A stretch of DNA of 27,979 nt. Source: DATBHZ01 sp036557185 (GTDB taxonomy: Bacteria; Actinomycetota; Acidimicrobiia; IMCC26256; JAENVU01). Location of the stretch: positions 1 to 27,979 of the forward strand of contig DATBHZ010000162.1 in NCBI GenBank assembly GCA_036557185.1. Direction: 5' to 3'. The notes under the pieces were generated by a model, which worked only from the letters and a program-made list of their open reading frames with translations, had not been told where the DNA came from and ran no database searches. Within the stretch, counting starts at the first letter, position 1; the number at the start of each line of letters is the position of its first letter. A program made the position numbers and the translations under genes. Of this stretch, positions 23,806 to 27,979 are shown one piece after another.

Positions 23806-24118
23806 CGGTGAGTCCTCCAATGCGGGCGATGAGCCCCTGACCTGGCGGGCGCACGCCCTGGTGACGCAGGGTGGCGCGCCGTGAGCATATCGGCCCCGAA
23901 TTCCCGGGCTCTGGTCCTACTCCTTGGTCCTCTGGAACTACACTGGTCACGAGCGGTGGTGGGTAACCATCCCCGGGTACGACAGCTCCAAGAGAGCAGA
24001 AAGAACCACCGAGAAGAAGACGAAACAAGAGGGCACGACGATGGGCTCCGGGTGCCCGGCCGACGCCGGGAGCAACGCCCAGGGGCGGGGGAACTCGAGA
24101 GACTGACAAAGGAATAGC
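23806..24118 (+). promoter_or_regulatory. Long intergenic region with candidate structured 5' leader of korAB
   Basis: These 313 bases hold no convincing gene. A TACACT (23939-23944) could be a -10 for korAB, starting transcription near 23951. The predicted transcript then begins with a possible closed fold: CGGTGGT (23954-23960) pairs perfectly with ACCACCG (24005-24011), enclosing a GCTC/GAGC hairpin (23985-23997) and a GGG/CCC pairing near 23961-23973. An A/G-rich stretch (about 23991-24031) follows, then a 6-bp GC hairpin (24055-24070, CCCGGC/GCCGGG). The Shine-Dalgarno AAAGGA (24108-24113) is 5 bases before GTG 24119. Two small ORFs end at 24106, one from TTG 23924 (60 codons) and one from ATG 24041 (21 codons), neither convincing. 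Confidence 0.4.
23884..23889 (-). promoter_or_regulatory. Possible -10 element for the DUF2090 gene
   Basis: On the minus strand TATGCT (23884-23889) would give a leader of about 70 bases before the ATG at 23805. No clear -35 was found at the usual spacing, so this is a candidate only. Confidence 0.3.
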
Positions 24119-25993
24119 GTGACCGAGGCGACTTCAACGGCGAAGAAGCCCGAAACGCTCGACCGGGTCGTCATCCGGTTCGCCGGTGACTCGGGCGACG
24201 GCATGCAGCTCGTCGGTGACCGGTTCACCGACGTGAGTGCGGCGTTCGGGAACGATCTGGCGACCCTTCCGAACTACCCGGCAGAGATCAGAGCCCCAGC
24301 GGGCACGATCGCCGGAGTATCGAGCTTCCAGGTTCACATCGCAGACTTCGACATCGTCACCCCCGGTGACGTGCCGAACCTGCTCGTGGCGATGAACCCG
24401 GCGGCGCTCAGGGCCAACGTGGGCGACCTGCCCCCCGGGGCGACGATCATCGCGAACAGCGATGCCTTCGAGGAGCGCAACCTCGTCAAGGCCGGGTACC
24501 AGGCGAACCCGCTCGAGGACGACACGCTGTCGGCCTACACCGTCTACTCGGTGCCCATGACCTCGATCACGGTCGAGGCGACCAAGGACACGGGGGCGAA
24601 GCCGCGCGACGCCGAGCGCTCGAAGAACTTCTTCGCGCTCGGTCTCATCTCGTGGATGTACACCCGCCCCGTCGAGCCGATCCTCGCCTGGATCGACGAG
24701 CGGTTCGCGGGCAAGCAGCTCGTGCACGACGCGAACCTGGCTGCGTTCCGGGCGGGATACAACTTCGGCGAGACGGCCGAGCTGTTCGACACTCCTTACG
24801 AGGTGAAGGCGGCCCTGCTGCCGCCCGGCCGGTACCGCAACATCAGCGGCAACGTGGCGCTCGCATACGGCCTCATCGCCGCGAGCCAGCAGTCGAAGCT
24901 GCCGATCCTCTACGCGTCGTACCCGATCACCCCCGCGTCCGACATCCTCCACGAGCTGTCGAAGCACAAGAACTTCGGTGTCCGGACGATGCAGGCCGAG
25001 GACGAGATCGCCGCGATCGGAGTCGCGATCGGCGGGGCGTTTGCCGGCCAGCTCGGCGTGACCGCGACCTCCGGCCCGGGTGTCGACCTGAAGTCCGAGG
25101 CACTGGGCCTGGCCGTGAGCCTCGAGCTGCCGCTCCTCCTTGTAGACGTCCAGCGCGGTGGTCCCTCCACCGGGCTGCCGACGAAGACCGAGCAGGCCGA
25201 CCTGCTGCTCGCGATGTACGGGCGCCACGGCGAGGCTCCGCTGCCGATCGTGGCGGCGAAGTCGCCGTCCGATTGCTTCAACGCGGCGTTCGAGGGCGCG
25301 CGCCTGGCGCTCAAGTACCGCACGCCGGTGATCGTGCTCACCGACGGATATCTCGCCAACGGGGCCGAGCCCTGGCTGTTCCCCGATGTCGACGCGCTAC
25401 CCGACATCTCGGTGCCGTTCGCAACCGAGATGAACCACGACGGCCCCGACGGGCCGGCCTTCTGGCCGTACCTGCGCGATCCGGAGACGCTGGCGCGACC
25501 GTGGGCGATCCCCGGCACCCCCGGCTTGATGCACCGAATCGGTGGCATCGAGAAGGAGGACGGCACCGGGAACGTCAACTACGACCCGGCGAACCATCAG
25601 AAGATGGTGGAGCTGCGCGCCGCCAAGATCGCCGGTATCGCGCACGACATCGGGCCGGTCGAGCTCGACGACCCGACGGGCGACGCCGAAGTGCTGGTCG
25701 TCGGGTGGGGGAGCACCTGGGGTGCGGTCAAGGCCGCGGCCCGGCGTGTGCGAACCGCCGGCAAGAAGGTGGCGTTCGCACAGCTCGTGCACCTCAACCC
25801 GTTCCCGCCGAACCTCGGCGAGGTCCTCTCCAAGTACCCGAAGGTGCTGGTTCCGGAGATGAACCTCGGGCAGCTCTCGAAGCTGCTGCGCGCCGAGTAC
25901 CTCGTGGACGCGCAGAGCCTCTGCAAGGTGCAAGGCCTCCCGTTCCGCGCCGCCGAGATCGAGGCCAAGATCCTGGAGATGATCGATGGCTGA
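24119..25993 (+). CDS. korA: 2-oxoglutarate:ferredoxin oxidoreductase, fused gamma-alpha subunit
   Basis: A 624-residue protein matching KorA, where the gamma domain is fused in front of alpha. Residues about 16-200 are the gamma domain (VIRFAGDSGDGMQLVGDRF near the start). Residues about 235-590 are the alpha subunit with YASYPITPASDILHEL (from Y265; YPITP at 268-272), AEDEIAAIGVAIGGAFAG and TSGPG near 322. With KorB it decarboxylates 2-oxoglutarate to succinyl-CoA, passing electrons to ferredoxin; actinobacteria including M. tuberculosis (Rv2455c/Rv2454c) use it in the TCA cycle. GTG 24119 has AAAGGA five bases upstream. Its stop lies 8 bases inside korB. A 2-oxoacid enzyme with another substrate (e.g. 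branched-chain) cannot be ruled out from the sequence. Confidence 0.9.
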   Translation: MTEATSTAKKPETLDRVVIRFAGDSGDGMQLVGDRFTDVSAAFGNDLATLPNYPAEIRAPAGTIAGVSSFQVHIADFDIVTPGDVPNLLVAMNPAALRANVGDLPPGATIIANSDAFEERNLVKAGYQANPLEDDTLSAYTVYSVPMTSITVEATKDTGAKPRDAERSKNFFALGLISWMYTRPVEPILAWIDERFAGKQLVHDANLAAFRAGYNFGETAELFDTPYEVKAALLPPGRYRNISGNVALAYGLIAASQQSKLPILYASYPITPASDILHELSKHKNFGVRTMQAEDEIAAIGVAIGGAFAGQLGVTATSGPGVDLKSEALGLAVSLELPLLLVDVQRGGPSTGLPTKTEQADLLLAMYGRHGEAPLPIVAAKSPSDCFNAAFEGARLALKYRTPVIVLTDGYLANGAEPWLFPDVDALPDISVPFATEMNHDGPDGPAFWPYLRDPETLARPWAIPGTPGLMHRIGGIEKEDGTGNVNYDPANHQKMVELRAAKIAGIAHDIGPVELDDPTGDAEVLVVGWGSTWGAVKAAARRVRTAGKKVAFAQLVHLNPFPPNLGEVLSKYPKVLVPEMNLGQLSKLLRAEYLVDAQSLCKVQGLPFRAAEIEAKILEMIDG

Positions 25994-26999
25994 CCAAGTC
26001 ACCCTCACGCGCAAGGACTTCTCGTCGGATCAAGAGGTTCGCTGGTGTCCCGGGTGCGGCGACTACTCGGTGCTGACGGCCGTGCAGCTCCTCATGCCGG
26101 AGCTCGGCGTGCGTCCCGAGAACACCGTCTTCGTCAGCGGCATCGGCTGTTCGAGCCGGTTCCCGTACTACATGAACACGTACGGGATCCACAGCATCCA
26201 TGGGCGCGCGCCTGCGCTCGCGACCGGGATCGCGCTCGCTCGGCCAGACCTCGACGTGTGGGTCATCACCGGCGACGGTGACGGCTTGTCGATCGGCGGC
26301 AACCACCTGATCCACGCGCTGCGTCGCAACGTCAACCTCACCATCCTGCTGTTCAACAACCAGATCTACGGCCTGACCAAGGGCCAGTACTCGCCCACGA
26401 GCGAGCTGGGCAAGGTCACGAAGAGCTCGCCGTTCGGCTCGCTCGATCACCCGTTCAACCCGCTCTCCCTCGCGATCGGCAGCGAGGCCACGTTCGTCGC
26501 GCGCACACACGACATGGACCGCAAGCACATGCAGGACGTGTTCCGACGCGCGCACGAGCACAAGGGTGCGGCGTTCGTTGAGATCTACCAGAACTGCAAC
26601 GTGTTCAACGACGGCGCGTTCGAGGAGATCACCGCTCGCGACAAGCGGGCCGAGATGCTGATCCCGCTCGAGCAGGGCGCGCCGATCCGCTTCGGTGCCG
26701 ACCAGGAGCTCGGCGTGATCATCAACCGGACCGGCGAGGCCGAGATCGTCAAGGTTGCCGACGTCGGTGAGGACGCTCTGCTCGTGCACGACGAGAGCCG
26801 CAGCGATCCGACCGTGGCGTTCGCCCTGTCGCGACTCGCCGAGCACCCTGCGACGCCGACACCCATCGGCGTGTTCCGGTCGGTGCACCGGCCCACCTAC
26901 GACTCCGAGGTGCAGGCGCAGCTCGCCGATTCGCAGGAGAAGCACGGCCCCGGCGACCTGCGGGCCCTGATCGAGTCCGCTGCGGTCTGGACTGTCTGA
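25986..26999 (+). CDS. korB: 2-oxoglutarate:ferredoxin oxidoreductase beta subunit
   Basis: A 337-residue protein, the TPP- and Fe-S-binding partner of KorA. Four cysteines are placed as the [4Fe-4S] ligands: C21 and C24 in WCPGCGD, C55 in GIGCSSRFPYY and C204 in YQNCNVF. The TPP/Mg motif is GDGDGLSIGGNH (96-107) with NNQIYGLTKGQ (124-134) behind it. No separate ferredoxin-like delta subunit is encoded beside it, which is normal for KorAB. ATG 25986 overlaps the end of korA by 8 bases. A strong hairpin follows at 27019-27041. Confidence 0.92.
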   Translation: MADQVTLTRKDFSSDQEVRWCPGCGDYSVLTAVQLLMPELGVRPENTVFVSGIGCSSRFPYYMNTYGIHSIHGRAPALATGIALARPDLDVWVITGDGDGLSIGGNHLIHALRRNVNLTILLFNNQIYGLTKGQYSPTSELGKVTKSSPFGSLDHPFNPLSLAIGSEATFVARTHDMDRKHMQDVFRRAHEHKGAAFVEIYQNCNVFNDGAFEEITARDKRAEMLIPLEQGAPIRFGADQELGVIINRTGEAEIVKVADVGEDALLVHDESRSDPTVAFALSRLAEHPATPTPIGVFRSVHRPTYDSEVQAQLADSQEKHGPGDLRALIESAAVWTV

Positions 27000-27018
27000 C
27001 TTATTGCTCGGGCTCGCT

Positions 27019-27041
27019 GCGGCGCAGGGTACCTGCGCCGC
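27019..27041. terminator. Hairpin between korB and the convergent Dph6-like gene
   Basis: GCGGCGCAGG (27019-27028) pairs perfectly with CCTGCGCCGC (27032-27041) across a GTA loop: 10 bp, GC-rich, 20 bases after the korB stop. The symmetric position in the convergent gap (27000-27111) suits a terminator for both genes. There is no T-tract. Confidence 0.65.
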
Positions 27042-27111
27042 GGGCGCTCGCCTCGCGGCGTCGCTGCGCGCGGCTTCGCCGTGCTCGCTCCATCTGATCC
27101 CGTCTACTCGC

Positions 27112-27777
27112 TCACGGTCCGAGGATGAGGTCGCAGAAGACGAACTGGTCGCGAGTCACGATCTCCCCGGCGTGCACTTCGATCGGCCGTGAGAAGCCCG
27201 GGCTCTCGCGCACGAAGGTGTGGAACTCGCCGTTCTCGCCGCACGGATCGACCCCGGGCGGCAGGTCGTCGAGCAGCGCATCGTCGAAGTCCCGCCCAAC
27301 GAAATCGGCGGGCAGCTGCGCGGTATCGACACACGTGAGCACGGCACGAATGCCGCTTGCCAGCATGTCGCGCGCCAAGGTTCCGGTCGGTCTTCCCCAC
27401 AGCGGGAAGACCGGCTCGATCGGAGTCGCCGCCAGCGCCCGCTTTCGGTAGGCGCGGACGTCCTCGAGAAAGAGATCGCCGAAGACCACCGCTCCGACGC
27501 CTGCCTGAGCCGCCTCGTCCATGACGGCGGCCATGCGCTCCTCGTAGATCTCGTTCGGACAGGGCGACGGCAGCTCGACCACGTGGAGCGGCAGCCCGAG
27601 GCGGTCGGCCTGCGCGTCGACCAGTGCACGACGGACGCCGTGCATGGCCACGCGGTCGGCCTCTGCGTTCGTCGTCACGAGCAAGCCGGTCACGGTGAGC
27701 GAAGGGTCCGAGCGCGCCGCCTGCAGCGCGGCCGCGCTGTCCTTGCCGCTGCTCCAGCTGACCCACGCGTGCCGCAT
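27112..27777 (-). CDS. Dph6-like PP-loop ATPase (diphthine-ammonia ligase family)
   Basis: A 221-residue protein with the adenylating PP-loop SSGKDS (9-14) at the N-terminus, and the family features PCPNEIYEERM, VFGDLFLEDVRAYR (about 97-110), PVFPLWG and the late GENGEFHTFV. In archaea and eukaryotes Dph6 amidates diphthine on EF-2; bacteria have no diphthamide, so the substrate of the bacterial members is unknown. ATG 27777 is preceded by AAGAGGG and lies 5 bases after the DUF1015 stop, so the two genes are probably one operon. Confidence 0.8.
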   Translation of the reverse strand: MRHAWVSWSSGKDSAAALQAARSDPSLTVTGLLVTTNAEADRVAMHGVRRALVDAQADRLGLPLHVVELPSPCPNEIYEERMAAVMDEAAQAGVGAVVFGDLFLEDVRAYRKRALAATPIEPVFPLWGRPTGTLARDMLASGIRAVLTCVDTAQLPADFVGRDFDDALLDDLPPGVDPCGENGEFHTFVRESPGFSRPIEVHAGEIVTRDQFVFCDLILGP

Positions 27778-27782
27778 CCCTC

Positions 27783-27979
27783 TTATGCCGAGAGATCGAG
27801 CGAGCGGAAGACGAGGCCGGTGCGGGGCTTCGGCGCGAAGAAGGTCGTCTTCTCGGGCATGCGCACGCCGGCCGCGGCCGCGGCACGGATGGCGCCGACG
27901 TCGACCGGCCGCAGCAGCACCGCGGCGTCGGCCGCGCCGCCCGCGACCAGCGCCGCGACCATGCGCGCGTCGTTGCGGT
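27783..27979 (-). CDS. DUF1015 family protein, C-terminal fragment (5' end outside the window)
   Basis: About 65 C-terminal codons are present. They read RNDARMVAALV, then ADAAVLLRPVDVGAIRAAA and end with RMPEKTTFFAPKPRTGLVFR, the typical closing motif of DUF1015 proteins (MPxKSTFFxPKxxTGLVFR). The stop is TAA at 27783-27785. The family is common in actinobacteria and has no settled function. The start and most of the protein lie beyond the right edge of the window. It is the first gene of the pair with the Dph6-like ATPase. Confidence 0.75.
   Translation of the reverse strand, partial: RNDARMVAALVAGGAADAAVLLRPVDVGAIRAAAAAGVRMPEKTTFFAPKPRTGLVFRSLDLSA

Noticed and set aside
23924..24106. A 60-codon frame from TTG in the korA leader (with three Trp residues near its start)
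   Set aside because: No Shine-Dalgarno before the TTG, AGA codons that are rare in the neighbours, and it covers the predicted stem. It could be a leader peptide, but the sequence alone does not support a gene. A shorter version from ATG 24041 has GAGGG upstream but only 21 codons.
26999..27111. Possible small gene or RNA between korB and the Dph6-like gene
   Set aside because: The 112 bases contain a strong hairpin suited to termination, and no start with a ribosome-binding site or known RNA motif was seen.

Overview
The window is high-GC DNA with frequent GTG and TTG starts and genes that overlap by 1-8 bases. This points to an actinobacterium. The combination of an AftD/DUF3367 arabinofuranosyltransferase, several GT-C membrane proteins, a fused alpha/gamma 2-oxoacid:ferredoxin oxidoreductase and a DUF1015/Dph6-like pair would fit an Acidimicrobiia-like lineage or a relative, but that placement is an inference and not proven here. 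No rRNA, tRNA, CRISPR array, insertion sequence or phage gene was seen.

Positions 1-22395 form a large cell-envelope glycan region. It opens with a polytopic GT-C-like glycosyltransferase (54-1991). A tightly packed module follows: a 58-residue membrane protein with a YLD-TGS motif (2131-2307), a two-domain methyltransferase resembling NoeA (2321-3739), and a membrane-anchored alkaline-phosphatase/sulfatase-fold enzyme (3739-5853), with a small TPR protein behind it (5911-6663). A convergent membrane protein with a spermidine-synthase-like domain (9160-6689) faces a lipoprotein (9323-9850) and two acyltransferase-3 proteins (9847-11124, 11284-13200). The second of these carries an SGNH domain that has lost its catalytic Ser and His. 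A second operon (13336-22395) then holds a GT2 glycosyltransferase, a GT4-methyltransferase fusion, a 1470-residue AftD-like arabinofuranosyltransferase and another GT-C protein. Together these look like machinery that builds, decorates (acyl, methyl, possibly phospho-alcohol groups) and exports a lipid-linked surface polysaccharide, perhaps containing arabinan.

Positions 22480-27979 are metabolic or housekeeping. They hold a short OB-fold SSB-like protein, a convergent DUF2090/IolC-like aldolase, then an unusually long, A/G-rich intergenic leader (23806-24118) in front of korA-korB, the two subunits of a TPP- and Fe-S-dependent 2-oxoglutarate:ferredoxin oxidoreductase. The window ends with a reverse-strand pair: a Dph6-like PP-loop ATPase and the C-terminal end of a DUF1015 protein.

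Most worth following up: the degenerate SGNH domain, the possible kinase-like fold fused to the NoeA-like methyltransferase, the tiny conserved-looking membrane protein in the same operon, the GT4-methyltransferase fusion next to AftD, and the structured leader of korAB.
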